Shown: positions 44,700 to 56,615 of the stretch, piece after piece
Layout of the letters: each line of letters opens with the position of its first letter
Numbering within the stretch: the stretch's first letter is position 1
Origin: Amblyornis subalaris
Taxonomy: Eukaryota > Chordata > Aves > Passeriformes > Ptilonorhynchidae
Direction of reading: 5' to 3'
Assembly: GCA_018881555.1 (NCBI GenBank)
Contig: JACAXG010000122.1
Location: forward strand, 2,515,955 to 2,579,954
DNA length: 64,000 nucleotides
Made by a program: the position numbers and the translations under genes
The notes under the pieces: generated by a model
What the model was told of the DNA's origin: nothing
Databases searched by the model: none
Seen by the model: only the letters and a program-made list of their open reading frames with translations

Positions 44700-47351
44700 T
44701 CATACAGTAATGTTAAAGATAAAAGACAAATTGTTATTGTCATTGATATCGTGGTTGCCACTCTTTCTTCTCCTTCTTTTCCATGTGGTTGTTTTTTCTT
44801 CAACATCACAGATATTCTTTTTCTCTTCTGGATCTGGCATTGCTCTTTGGACATCTTTGCGGTACGGCTTGATGTTCTGCGCGGGTAGCCATCTCAGACC
44901 TGTAGGTGTTTCAACACAAGCATATCCCCTCCCCCACGTAATTAGGTCAAAAGGCCCCTGTATTTGTTGGGATTCTGGGTCTTTGATCAACACAGGAGCC
45001 TTAGTTTTGAGTTTTGCATAGGTCGAATTTGCAAAATGCTTGAACACGGGAGGGTCCGGCTCTTCGAAGGTGTTATTTAAAAAATTGATGGTGAAGAGTG
45101 CCTTGCAGAGCCTCTGAATGGGAGAATTAAGCTCTGCCCCTTCTTGTTGTTGATCAAGGACCCTTTTGATGTTTTGATGGGCCCTCTCAACTATTGCTTG
45201 ACCCATGGGGGAGTGGAGAATGCCTGTAACATGTTTAATTCCCCACTGAAGGAAGAACTCTTGCAATCTTTTAGATGTATAAGCGGGGCCATTGTCTGAT
45301 TTGATTTCCTTAGGTACCCCTAATGTAGCAAAGGCCCTTAAATAATGGCTGATGGTGTCTTTGGTTTTTTCACCCGCATGTGCCAATGCGAATACCGCTC
45401 CAGAAAATGTATCGATGGATACGTGAACATACTTTAATCGTCCAAAGGGGGCGTAGTGGGTGATACCCATTTGCCAGATATGGTTACTGTTGAGTCCCCT
45501 GGGGTTTACCCCTTTTATCCCGAGGGAAGGCAGTTGGTACGCCTGACAACTTGGACATGTGCTAACAATTGCCCTGGCTTGTTCCCTGGGAATTCGGAAC
45601 ATACGTATTAATGCTGGGACATTCTGGTGGTAAAACTGATGACTGAGCTTAGCTTGTTGAAATGTGTCCGGAACGTTGGGTTCCAGCACAGCCATTGCTG
45701 CTGTGTCCGCCCTTGCATTGCCCTCCGCGATAAATCCCGGGAGGCCTGTATGCGACCTTGTGTGCATTACGTGGAAGGGATGCTCTCGGTGGGACAGAAG
45801 GTGGACTATCTGCGAGAGCAGCTGATGTAGGTTTTTATTTGATAGCTCTTTTAACCAGGCGTGCTCAACCCTATTAATTACTCCTGCCACATATGCTGAA
45901 TCTGTTACCAGATTAAGAGGTTGGTCCTTAAACCTTTCAAAGGCCATGATGGCTGCCTGTAATTTGGCGAGCTGACAGGAACCCTCAACCTGCTGCACCT
46001 CTCCCTCCCGCTGGTGGATGCTGGGATCTATCCATTTGATGACTGCCTTTTTTGACGATCCCGAGCCGTCAGTAAAAATAATGCCTTTGACTGGTTGTTT
46101 ACTTTGTAATGATTTTGGAGCCAAATTAAATTCCGAATTGAGTAACTTATGACTTTGTTTGTGAATTGAAATTTGGCCAGAGTAACTATCTAGAGCGAAC
46201 TGCAGTCTCTCATTAGTCTGGAGCAAACCCTCTAGTTCCTCAATGGTATCTAGCTTCCACCTAATGCACCCAAAGTCGCACCCTGCAAGGGTACGGAGGT
46301 GTGACCCAGATTTCCAGATTAATTGTGCAGCAATGTCTTGCGGTGTTGTAAGTGTTCTTTTGGGTTGATGAGGGAGGAAGACCCACTCAATTATTATCAA
46401 GGAGTCCTCCTTGTCCTCGTCCCATTGATAGATTAAAGCATACGTATGTGGGGACTTACCCAACAGCACCAATTCAAATGGCAATGTAGGATTTACCCGG
46501 TGGGCTTGCCTTGTCGATAACGCCTTCTGGATTCTAATGATTGCTCGTCTGGCCTCTGGAGTGAGTTCTCGCGGTGAGTCCAACTCTTCTGCTCTGGATA
46601 ATAGTTTGAAGAGTGGGGCCATGTCCTCTGTTGTTATTCCCAGGAGGGGGCGAACCCAATTGATGGTTCCGCACAGTTCGTGGAGGTCCCTCAGCGTTCT
46701 CGGATTGTCCATAATTTGTAGATGTTGAGGTTTTATAGTCCTTTCTTGTATTAAATGACCTAAATATCTCCATGGTTCTGTTCTCTTGATCTTTTCTTCC
46801 TGCAGCACAAATCCCGCTCTTTTAAGTGTATTGACCGTGTCTTTAAAAACTTCCTCCACAAACTCTTGATTTTGGGCACATATCAATATATCATCCATGT
46901 AGTGATATATGATAGCCTTGGGGAACGTTTTCCTGATGGGGGAGAGGAAGTGGGCGACATACCACTGGCAAATAGTTGGTGAATTTTTCATCCCCTGTGG
47001 GAGTACCTGCTAGTGATATCGCCAAAGCGGAGCCTGCCAATTAGGAGATGGTACAGAGAAGGCGAAGCGGGGTGCATCCAATGGATGTAACGGGATGTTG
47101 AAAAAGCAGTCTTTTATGTCTATGATGATGAGTTTCCAGGACTGTGGTAACATCAAGGGAGACGGCATTCCTGGTTGCAGTGGACCAAAATCCTCAATGA
47201 CCTCATTGATCTTATGGAGGTCGTGGAGGAGCCTCCACCGATCCTTGCCTGGTTTACGCAGGACAAAGATAGGGGAGTTCCAAGGACTGTTGGTAGGGTC
47301 TATATGTCCCTTAGCCAACTGCTCCTCCACTAGGGCTTCAAGCGCGCTCAA
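44700..47351 (-). pseudogene. pol: Provirus C pol (one stop, catalytic losses)
   Basis: One frame, broken by a TAG (47010-47012) at the Trp position just before LPQGMKNSPT in the RT palm. Downstream 763 codons are open. RT keeps YMDD (YHYMDDILICAQN). RNase H keeps the Asp residues (FTDGSG, TDSAYVAG, ARADTAA), but the catalytic Glu is Lys (LAKLQAA; B has LAELKAA). The integrase zinc module is complete (LSHQFYHQN, TCPSCQ). The first catalytic Asp of integrase is Gly (WQMGITHY; B has WHTDITHY), while KSDNGPAY and AIVERAH are kept. The protein could not integrate even if the stop were read through. Confidence 0.93.
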
Positions 47352-47428
47352 TTTTTCTCCGTACAGGGGCCACTGATCAACCTACACGGGTGAATCGGTG
47401 GTCCAATCAAGGCGTGGGATGGCGCACT

Positions 47429-48263
47429 TCACAGTGGCCCCGACTGAAAACCCCGAGGTGAAGAAGGGATTTCCAGTCGTGTGCCCCATTGGGATAATAC
47501 GTCCCGGCCCCACAGGGTGAGGCCTGCTGCAACCACGAATGGTCTAATTGTAGCAATCCGTCCCTCAGGTCCCTCTACTGTGATGTTCCTATGGCTTCTC
47601 ATCGAGGGTGCAGTCCCTCCTATACCCATTAATCTCCCATTCACTGTCTCTAGTTTCCAGCAAGTGGGCCACTCGGAGCGAGCAATGATGGTTACGTCAG
47701 CTCCAGTGTCAATCATCCCCCTGATTTTTATACTCCGATGTCTGACATTGGAGCTGGCACTCCAGAATCGGCTTGTCAGGTCCCACTACCTCGGCCCAAT
47801 AGACACTATCTGATGTTATGGCAGTGTCCCATGCCTCAGGTAAGATGTAGGCCTGGGCTATCGGTGTTCCCTTAGTAAGGTGGAAGGGTGGCGATGTACA
47901 GTATACTTCCACCAAAAGGCTATCTCCTGGTCGCATGGAGGCCATTTGAGCTGTCACAAAGATGTTGTCAGGTGCCACTACAGGGTCTCTGAAAACTAAA
48001 GCATTTTGAATATGATTATGCAGGTTGCGAAAGTCTGTTGAAATGATATGAAAGTCCATGTCGGAAAAGTCTGTAGTCAGGTCAGCACATAAGGTAAGGC
48101 GGGTGCCCGGTTCTAGGTGGTGTAATGCCCGTGCCACTCGGTCTTCTTCATCGATAAAACAGGAACAGTCACCTACCTCCTCTTCGGAGGAAGGACAGCA
48201 GGAGTGGTGGTAGATGGCAGCCTTGTATTTGGTGTCATCGCGTGTGGCTGCCATGCGCTCCAC
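47429..48263 (-). pseudogene. pro: Provirus C pro (one frameshift)
   Basis: The first frame (48263-47709) has an acidic start overlapping gag, then PGDSLLVE and GTPIAQAYILPE as in B. It shifts by one base in a run of G immediately before the active site. The second frame (47716-47429) starts at MIDTGADVTI and runs through SMRSHRN and TLWGRDVLSQWG. Confidence 0.88.
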
Positions 48264-50119
48264 TGGGAGTTTTTTGTCCGCTGTCGATTGTTTTCTTGGC
48301 GACGTGACTGATATTTTCTTAGGCCTGTAAAAGAAGACTCGGGGGCTGTTTGGTTAGCAGGGCAATCTTTGATAAAATGTCCAGTCTCTCCACAGTTGAA
48401 ACAATGAGATTCCCTGTTGGCGACCTCCTTTGCAACAGCCTGAGCTATAAGTACACTTTGGGAGGCCTTGGTAGCACGAGCCTCCAACATCGCGTCTAGA
48501 GTGGGCAGGGGGTCTAAAGGAAGAGTAGCCAAGATCCTTTTGCAGGCGTCGTTGGCATTGATTTTGCAACCACAGTTATTAGCACTTTCTGCGCCTCCTT
48601 ATTCTCCACCTGCTTCTCGATAGCATCTTTTAACCTGTTGATATATTGTATAAAAGTTTCTTCTGGACCCTGTCTGATGTTTGAAAAGGCTTGCGCAGGT
48701 GTTTTTTCAGATGGTGTGAGTAAGAAAGCTCTTTCTGCCGCACCCTTTATATCTTGGAGAACAGCCTGTGGCATGGCATCTGCCTGCCCTTGAGGCCGCT
48801 CCCATTGGCTCTCTCCACAAAGGTGGTCCATGGTGATATGGGCTGTAGCCTCATCACCACGGTACCTAGTAAGCAAGTCTCTCAAGGCTCTTTTCCAACT
48901 CCTTTCCCAGAGGAGGAATTCCGCTGGCGAGAGGAGGCATGAAAATAGGTTCTTTAGGTCATGTGGCGTAAATACGTGTACCGTTAAAGTGGCATTAAAT
49001 AGGTTTTTAAAGTAAGGGGACTCCCTGCCGTGGCTTTGAGCGACCTTGCAGTTCTTTAAAATGTGCATAAGGGAGGGAGGCCCAAGTAGGGTGTCCTCCC
49101 CTTCAGTAAGTCACTGGAGCCACGGTGATGCGGTTGGCTAATTCCCACTCCCCATCTGCAGTCGCCTCCCTTTGTAACCTCCCCCAGTAATCTTCCGTGT
49201 CTGAGTCCTCATCTGACTCCTCCGGTAAGGCCATGGTGGGATTAGGCCTTGTCAAGATGACCGACTTCTGGCTAGGTCTCCGCCCACTTCTGGCCCCGAT
49301 GGCGTGGGAACCGGAAGTAGAATTAGGGGTGGAGCCTAAGCCAGAGATGGGAGGATCTTGGACTAAGGGGTGTGTCCCGGTGACGTGAGAGGGGCCCGAC
49401 GCATACGTAATCGGCGCAGAGGCGGGGCCCGACGCGGTTACATAACACCCCATCATGGTGGGAGGAGAGAGGGACGACGCTTGGGGGGTGAGTGGCAGGT
49501 GTCCCAAACCGCCATTTTGTGAGACTGTCATATCTGATGTAGATAAGATGGCGGTGCTGGCCATGCGGTCAGCGCCATCTTTGCCTATGTAATCTATGGG
49601 GTGAGACAAAACAGAGGAATGGGGCTCAGGAATGAGGGTGAGGGAAGAACCCTGAGCAGGCGGCGCCTTCCCGCCCAGAGAGGGGTTCAGATTGAGATGG
49701 GAGGTGGCAGGGAGACGGTGGCAACCCTGCACCTGTTGGTGAGCTCCAACTCCCAAATCAACCTGCGTTTCAGAAAGTGGAGTAGGACTGGGGAGGGAGG
49801 AGAATTGCAACTGGGAAATCCCCGAACTTGAATTCCCATTGTCTAATCCTGAAACAGAAGCATAAATTAACGGAAGAAGAGGACAGAACTTAGAAACTGA
49901 TGAATCCCCATTCTCTTTTAACATTGTTAACTTTTCCCCAACTTTATCCCAAAACGAAAGTGTTCTAATTACTTCCACGGATGTACCTGGGAAGTTAACA
50001 AAAATCCACCTAATAAATCTCTTTAATTTCCCCTTAGAAAACTCAAATTGACTCCCCCGAAGGTAACTCGCAACTTGGATATAAACATCTTGCTGAGCTC
50101 ATGTGAGTTTTGCACCCAT
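48173..50119 (-). pseudogene. gag: Provirus C gag (stop plus two frameshifts)
   Basis: The ATG at 50117-50119 gives MGAKLT followed by TGA at codon 7 (50099-50101). The matrix and linker frame then runs to 49103, with the acidic EDSDTEDYWGR block. Capsid continues in another frame (49068-48514; KNLFNATL, major homology QGPEETFIQYINRL). A one-base loss near 48550 leads to the last frame (48532-48173), with one knuckle, CFNCGETGHFIKDC. The junction between linker and capsid is at the same place as in B, but the indel differs, so the breaks are independent. Confidence 0.9.
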
Positions 50120-50198
50120 TATTTGAGCTCAACCTTCACCTACTAGCCGAGAGGAAAGGCAGCTAACTGAATAAAAAGAAGGGGACCCACGGGCACTC

Positions 50199-50204
50199 AC
50201 CTCG
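50199..50204 (-). promoter_or_regulatory. Splice donor in leader of provirus C
   Basis: Minus strand CGAG|GTGAGTGCC, an almost ideal donor about 80 bases before the gag ATG, presumably for env mRNA. Confidence 0.65.
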
Positions 50205-50408
50205 CCTCGTGGCGTCAAAGAAGGCTCTCGGCAGTGGTCCGGTCCCAGGACCAACCTTCCTCCTCCGAAGGCTACCGGTCCTTCTCACGGCGTTGCCCTC
50301 TAAAACGCTGACTCCGTCCGTGAGGTGTTGGCTGTCCCGAATGCGACTTGAATTCCCGGAATGGTGTTCTCCGTCGGGGACACTTTCAGGGATTCCACTC
50401 AGGAGGTG

Positions 50409-50426
50409 GTCCCTGTTTGGGCGCCA
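50409..50426 (-). promoter_or_regulatory. Primer binding site, tRNA-Lys(UUU), one mismatch
   Basis: Minus strand TGGCGCCCAAACAGGGAC; one G-to-A change from the site of B. Confidence 0.93.
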
Positions 50427-50428
50427 AT

Positions 50429-50957
50429 TGTCACGGCCGCACGGGTGGTGGCTGCCGCAACCTTCCCAAAAGCTCCCTGACAGGGAAAGCCTTTATCGGA
50501 GGAGCGAGCAACTCTCTCCATCCTGGGAGAGGCGAGATTACACTGGCAGGCTATCTTGAGAGTGATGGGAGGCGGCGAAGAAGGGAGATGGGCCTTTGGT
50601 GTGGTTTCTAACAACGCATTTATAGAAGGAGGGTCAGGGACCAAAAGGCAAGACGTCACCAGGGACATCGGCTTATAAGGGAGGGGAAAGGAGGTGGGGA
50701 GAACATCAGGACCAATAGGGTAAGGGCCAGGGAAGAATGACAAGGGTATATCCAATCGGAGTAGGAGAAGGGAGGGACACAGAGAAGGGATCCAATAAAG
50801 GTACAGAAACGCGAGAAAATTCCAGAACTCATTCCATATATGGCAAGTGCCACTCAACAACTGTGGGAGGAGATGTGGGTGGTTTCAAACTCTAGAGACC
50901 GCCCACCATTGGCGGCGGGTCGGGCAACTTCTTGGACTAGCTTGTACCACTGCCACA
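50429..50957 (-). mobile_element. Provirus C 5' LTR
   Basis: 529 bases, two bases from the primer site, followed outside by GGCAAA (50958-50963). Confidence 0.95.
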
Positions 50958-50963
50958 GGCAAA

Positions 50964-52623
50964 GATAAAGCTGAACAGTAAAGGAAAAAAAATGAAGCAA
51001 ATTTGAAGCCCCTCAAAACATCACATAATTTGTGACACACATTCATTTTTTAGCTCACAAATGTGAGTTCTTGTAAAAAGTCTTTCCAGTTTTTCCTTGG
51101 ATCTGAGATTTCAGGGCCTATAGCTGGGCTTCAGGGGTAAAATCACTTTTATTTTTCAGTTTTTTAGACAGACTTCTGAATCAGATGTCTCTTGTAATTT
51201 CTGCTGCTCATCTAGCAAAGCATTTTATGGACTTCAGTGCTCTGTCTAGAAAGGTCAGCCTGAGGAAAGAAGTGTTTCAGCTGCCTTTGTTAGAGTCCAG
51301 TTCCTCACAGCTGAGTCACTGAATACAGAGGCTTGCTTTTAGCAATCTTTTTTTCTCCTCTTATTAGCTTGGAGGGGACCTTGGCATGATTTAGGGAAAC
51401 TGACCAACCTTTGGCCCTGTCCCATTTTATTCTTGCTTCTTTAGAGCTTTGGAAGAGCAATTCTTCAAACTCTCCATGGCAGACCATAGTGTGGGTAAGG
51501 ATATTTTACAGACAACTCTGTCTCATTTTGCAAGTGTTCTGCTTTCCTGTGATGCCAAAGAGATTTTTGCTTTTATGCTTTTTATATTAGTAGGATTTTT
51601 GCTTTCATACTTTTTTTATATTAGTAGCCCTGTAGCCCTGTAGCCTTTACCCTATAACCTTGTAAATTCCTAAGTTAATAGTTTCTCTATTCCATAATCA
51701 AAATAAGATTCCTATGTCACCTTATCACCACTAGTGTTCTGGGGACCAGGGACATTTCTCTGGCCCATGTCTCCTAAGAGCCAAAACAACAGTAGAGCTA
51801 GCAGTGTTAGGGGAGTTTCTGTGGGAGGCTGAACCAAGAGGGGAATTACCTCATTAACCATATTTCTAACTGGGAGATTTTTGTCAACTATGTTAATTCG
51901 CTATAAACCTATAAAAGTGCTAGAGTCCATTGGGGGGTACAGTTGAGTACATGAGACTACACGATGGGGGTACGGCGGGGCGGCTGCTGCTGCGACCGCT
52001 GGGATCAATCGATTGTTGTGCTTTGTACCCTTTGGAGGACCTCCAAGTAAAGGTACCGCTTTCCCTACCCTTTTAACATCATCCAGCTTCTAATTTTAGG
52101 TAGAAAAAGGCAACACCTGGGCTCTTCAGAGCTGCTGCCAAACATCCTTTCCACCATTTTAACTTGTGATCCATGGATCTCTACAACAGTGGGCTACTGC
52201 TAGAGACCCCATGGAACATGTCACAGGTCATTTCTGTAATCTCAGTGCATGAGGAATTGTAGGTCTGCACTTCTAACAGAACGTATGTGTGTAAAAATGG
52301 TATTCTTGTGAAAATTATACTCACCACATGGTTTCACAGTGACTTTCTTTATATGAATCTGTTTTCAGTATATAATTAAATAATTACTGATATTAAATAA
52401 TGGGGCATTTTTTTCTCTGAAATTTATTACTAACACAGTATCATTAAATATATAAATTAATGAGTTTTTGTTAATTTGAAGATGCAGTGAGCTCAGTGAT
52501 GATAGCAATAGTGGGAAAAGTGTGCAAAGAATACAATATTTAGTTCTAACTTAGTTACTCATTATCATGTATATAGCAAAATAATTGCAAGATCATTTTC
52601 ATTCTCTGATGAGACTGTCCTGT
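50964..52623. other. Mostly unannotated; possible degenerate LTR near 51900
   Basis: No gene recognised. A 31-33-base tandem duplication (GATTTTTGCTTT... units) lies at 51562-51627. TATAAA and TATAAAAG at 51902-51917, followed by a GC-rich stretch and AGTAAAGG, hint at an LTR promoter, but I could not find ends or a duplication. Confidence 0.35.
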
Positions 52624-52628
52624 GTAAT

Positions 52629-53315
52629 TGTCCCAGGTTAACCAAAAAGGATATATTCTATCACCACCCACATAATTCCTTGATAAGATGGGTCATTCAC
52701 AGTTAGGTGGTTACATACCTGGTCCCTGAGGAGAGGCAGATCATATGAGGTGGGGTAGTACTTCTTATCTCAACTGTGATAACTTGCCCGGGCAACAGCA
52801 GCAAGCACCACCCATCCTGAGTGGGTTATCCCTGCTAATGGCCCATTACCAAACTGGATAAGCCTTGAGGAATAGAACGCCAGAAACATCCCCTTCCATT
52901 GTGGAAATCCCTGCCCCTGGGGGAGGTACCAGCCAAGAAACACCACATGAAACAGGCTCGGGGATGGAGAGAGATCACCACTGGATATCAAGTGGACCAG
53001 GAATTTCTACGGGACTACTGTTTTCAACACCACTGGATACCCAGACCTCTGGACACCCAGACCACTGGGACGACCAGACCTTCACCACAGGACCACCGCT
53101 GAGGACCAGATCAGTGAACATCCAGTTCCAGACCTTCAACAGGACTGCAACCACTGCCAGGTTGTACTGTGACTCTGTTGGTTTAAGCCTGTGTTTTTCT
53201 GTATTCCTGCATTTATTTTAACATTTCTATTAAAATTGTAATTTTGACCTAAATCTCTCTTCAGGTATTTGTGTGAGGTTAATTTCCCCTGCTGCTTCAC
53301 ATTCAAACCAGCACA
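52629..53315 (+). mobile_element. Solo LTR G
   Basis: 687 bases starting TGTCCCAGG and ending CAAACCAGCACA, flanked by the 5-base duplication GTAAT (52624-52628 and 53316-53320). ATTAAA (53229-53234) fits a polyA signal in plus orientation. The overall look matches a frequent songbird ERV LTR. Open frames inside are not genes. Confidence 0.85.
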
Positions 53316-53320
53316 GTAAT

Positions 53321-53988
53321 GTGCACTTGGAACCTTCAGAAGTGCAATATCTTGGAATGGTTTTAATACAATAGCTGTTTAATGAGAGGCTTGTGTGTAG
53401 AGCAGAAAAGAAGGCCCTGATTGCTTGCACTCTCACATACAAAACCACATGATTTTAAGTTGCTTGTATGTGCGTAGCTAATTGCTGTGTACCCACAACT
53501 AAGTGAAATCTAGACATTTGTAACAAAAAAATGAAGTGTGATCATCTTTAAAGGGGAAATATTGTCCTCATATGCAAGCCTGTTTGAATATTAGACTACT
53601 GTTCTTGTGGTTAATTATAGGTGTCTGGCCAAGTAGTAAAGGTGACCCTGAACTATCATCTTTCCTTTGTTGAAGCAAAGCATCTGCATGGAGAGAACGC
53701 CAGAGTGTTGTGCCTTTTGATGATAAGGGTACGTGCCAGAACGGCTGTCCATTACCTGCTGTGTTTGACACGCAAAGTGGAGATGTTTGCCCTTTTTGTC
53801 CCTCCAACCCTCAACTGTAACTGTTATTAAACAGTGATAATGTCCGCATTTACCTGATGGAGAAGACCTGAGCTGAAGAAAATTAACAGGATAATTCTTC
53901 ATGAGCGTTCCAAGAGTAAAGGAAAATGAGGTTTGTCTTCTTGGTGTGGTGGTGTGTGTTGGAATTTAGTAGTTACTATTACTATCAT

Positions 53989-54023
<35 letters not shown>

Positions 54024-54696
54024 TAACTATTATTGCTATTACTATTATTAATGACTTCTACCACTTACACTTCATTAATAGTGGCTACAGAAGAATTAAA
54101 TAAATCCTTCACTGCAAGTTGGAAGTAATAAACTTGGCAGCCACTTTCCCTGCCCTGGTCCATGTCATTGGTCTGTGTAAAGCAGCAGGTTTCACTATAT
54201 CGTTTGGTACATTCCTTTAGTCCCTTTTAATTGGAGAGTGTCTGGGAAACAAAGTACTTCCACGTACACTGTGAATGGCATTAAGCATTCACAAGTCAGC
54301 CAGGAGAACGCTGTGTTTGGTCCCCCTGCAGAGTGACTTGGAAGTGCTGATGAGATCAGGGCTGTGAGCAGAGGGTGGGCTGTTGCTGGTTGGCAGAGAC
54401 TTTGTGGGCACAGCTACCTGCGTGTGATAGGTCAGGCAACAGCAATTTGAGCTTTGGCTGTTGAGATCAAACTCAGGTGGGTTTTCTGTGCTGTGCTAGG
54501 TCATGAGGAAGGCCTGGGCATTCTCACCTGCAGGGGCCTGCTTTGCTATTTTAAATGGTAGAAATATGTTTGCTGTATCCAAGTTTCCATGCACTCCCTT
54601 TTCCCATACTCAGGTGTAGGGCTCTTAAGCTGTATCTTAGTGGAAAAAGTGCCTGTGGGTGCCACGCACAATTGCTCTTCATCTTCACACTTGTAG
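53321..54696. other. Spacer with trinucleotide repeat, probable intron
   Basis: No recognised gene. A (ACT)n/(ATT)n microsatellite lies at 53971-54048. The stretch leads to the splice acceptor of the first coiled-coil exon. Confidence 0.5.
53971..54048. repeat. (ACT)n/(ATT)n microsatellite
   Basis: About fifteen ACT units flanked by ATT variants. Confidence 0.95.
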
Positions 54697-54824
54697 GTCA
54701 GTGAGGGAGAGCTTGGAATGCAGCCTGTTTGAGGCACAGCAGCACGTGTCTCAGCTGGAGATGGCCAGGAGTCATGTGGAAGCCCAAGTTCACACGGTCA
54801 CGCGGGCCAAGGAGGTGATACAAG
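54697..54824 (+). CDS. Internal exon of a CEP250/rootletin-like coiled-coil protein
   Basis: 128 bases between an acceptor (CACTTGTAG) and a donor (CAAG|GTGAGA). The frame reads SVRESLECSLFEAQQH, then VSQLEMARSH, then HTVTRAKEVIQ, a Glu/Gln/Leu-rich heptad pattern of a long coiled coil. The wording resembles centrosomal C-Nap1 (CEP250) and the related rootletin, which link centrioles. That identity is from memory and not checked. The exon leaves one base of a codon, which the next exon completes. No neighbouring exon was found upstream, so this is either part of a gene extending beyond what I can see or a partial duplicate. Confidence 0.55.
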
Positions 54825-55019
54825 GTGAGAGCCTCGTGTGCTTTGTTTCTGGTGATCCCCCTGCCTAGTGATGTCGCTATGAAGCCACCTCTGTCCGCAG
54901 GGCTGAGGAGTGAAGGAGCTGGGGGCAGGTCCCTCCCTGGCTGAAAGTGAAAGGGCTTAAGGTCAGGAGAGTCTACTGCTCGTGTAGTCTCTGACTGTTG
55001 CCATTTGTCACGTTTACAG

Positions 55020-55189
55020 AGGATGTGAAGGGCCTTCGGCGTGAGCTGCAAGCAGTAAGATCTCTCACCAAGCAGCAATTGGAAGACATGGCTCAACAAC
55101 TCCGGTGGACAGAACAGCAGTGCAGCAAGGCGCTCAGACTTTGGCAATCTGCTCACGAAGAGGAAAAAAGGAAGCTCGTGCAAAAACTG
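55020..55189 (+). CDS. Next exon of the same coiled-coil protein
   Basis: 170 bases between acceptor (GTTTACAG) and donor (ACTG|GTAGGA). Phase agrees with the previous exon: the split codon becomes Glu, followed by DVKGLRRELQAVRSLTKQQ, EDMAQQLRWTEQQ and HEEEKRKLVQKL. It has strong heptads and no stop. The 195-base intron between them is short but ordinary for birds. Provirus D begins 712 bases downstream in the same orientation, so it may lie in the next intron. No further exon was found before it. Confidence 0.55.
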
Positions 55190-55900
55190 GTAGGAAACAA
55201 TACACATCTGAATTTTTCGGGCAAGCTTTGTGGGCTGGCTTGGCAGAATAGCAGCCTGAGTGTGTGAAATGGCTGCAAACATCTGCTGTAGGCCACGCGT
55301 CGCCGGGCCAGGCAGCACAGCCAAGGGCTCGTACTTGAAGGCCTGTGAAGACCCACAGGACGGTAGATGCAGCCACCGATTCAGGGTGGGCATAAGTCAA
55401 GCTCCCCAGGAGGCTGGGTGGTCGCCACCCAAAGCATGGCAGCAAAGGGGCAGGATCTTCCCCAACACCCTCCTGCCATGAAGCAGACTGCTCACATTGC
55501 TGCCAACTGCAGTCACAGGAACTGGGTTCCTTGCTTTCTGTCCTTCGACGCTGGACAGAGGCCTTACCGTTGCACTTGAAGCATATGGAACGGGCCCCGT
55601 GTCCTCGGTATTTCAGTTGGTGGCCTGTCTTGTGACTAGGCCATCGGGGTCCTGGCCTCCTCCTTGTCCTGCAGTCCATGCGCAGCTTTTCATGGATCAA
55701 AGGGCAGGTGGACTTTAAGAGCAGAGCCTCTGAGAACAGGGAGAAATGCTAAGGAGAGAGGGGTCTGCAAACAGACGGGCAGCAGAGAGGGGAAGCAAGG
55801 TGGCCTCTCCTTTTCTTCCACCCGCTGACCCTCCTTCTAAGTTTCCTGTTAGGACAGGATTTCTGGAGGGCACAAAGCCACTACAGTGCACTCTTCAGGT
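55190..55900. other. Spacer between coiled-coil exon and provirus D
   Basis: No exon with convincing splice sites found. Several overlapping short frames have no family resemblance. Confidence 0.45.
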
Positions 55901-56365
55901 TGTTACCAGATGATAAATTGTCTACACCTGGTGAACTCACACAATGCTTGCTCTCCAAAAACTACTGGCCTATGGAACTGCACAATGCCCATTGTGTGAG
56001 ACGGAGAACCGGAAGTTCACTAGCCCTGGTGCCCTGCCAACTCAGCCAGGTTGACTGGAACATTGCGGTCTACGACCACCATGGACCATCAAGAGAGACC
56101 CCCAGGACAGAAGAACACATGCATAAAGGGGAGGGAAAATATGTTAATGATTTTGGGGAAATGATTATCATGTGTATGTTTATTCTGAAACAATCAATGA
56201 ATATGTATGTAAAATACAGCATATAAACAGGAACTTCTTACACCTGGCATGCACAGTTTTGGAAGGAGCTATCCCCCTGTGCATCCGGCCAAATAAAGAA
56301 TGCCTGCTTCTAAATGCTACATTGGTGTTAAGGAGTTTTTTTATTTTACCTTATTTTTGCTAACA
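55901..56365 (+). mobile_element. Provirus D 5' LTR
   Basis: 465 bases, TGTTACC...CTAACA. TATAAA is at 56222-56227 and AATAAA at 56292-56297. A TTTTGGCACCGCC sequence follows at 56367-56379, where the primer site should be. I could not assign a tRNA to it. Confidence 0.9.
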
Positions 56366-56615
56366 GTTTTGGCACCGCCAGATGAGACTATACTCCTGAA
56401 TTTCAATGGATCCGAGGGATCGCAGGACCTCCAGCCGGTGCCGAGGGATTCTTGTGGACAACCATCGATCCCCAGTCCGAACGAAATCGGAGCAAGAGCC
56501 CTGGTAAGACAAAGGCATTCTTTACTTTATTTTAAAGGTTTTAACTGTTAACCCGCCTGTAAGGCGCAGCAAAAGCTACGCAGGGTTCGGTTTAAAGGTA
56601 CCTAAGGTGGGAAAA

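Larger units (their letters stand above)
42718..50957 (-). mobile_element. Provirus C: class II ERV, full length
   Basis: Minus-strand provirus of 8.24 kb with the perfect duplication GGCAAA (42712-42717 and 50958-50963). LTRs are 529 bases each and differ at 10 positions by my count (1.9%); six of the ten lie within about 25 bases near the outer U3 end. Gene order equals that of B, and pol and env are close to B. env is broken by one stop only and pol by one stop only. gag and pro also have small indels. Confidence 0.97.

Noticed and set aside
54698..55700. Minus-strand frames of 231 and 188 codons over the coiled-coil exons
   Set aside because: The plus strand has phased splice sites and heptads; the antisense frames have no such support.
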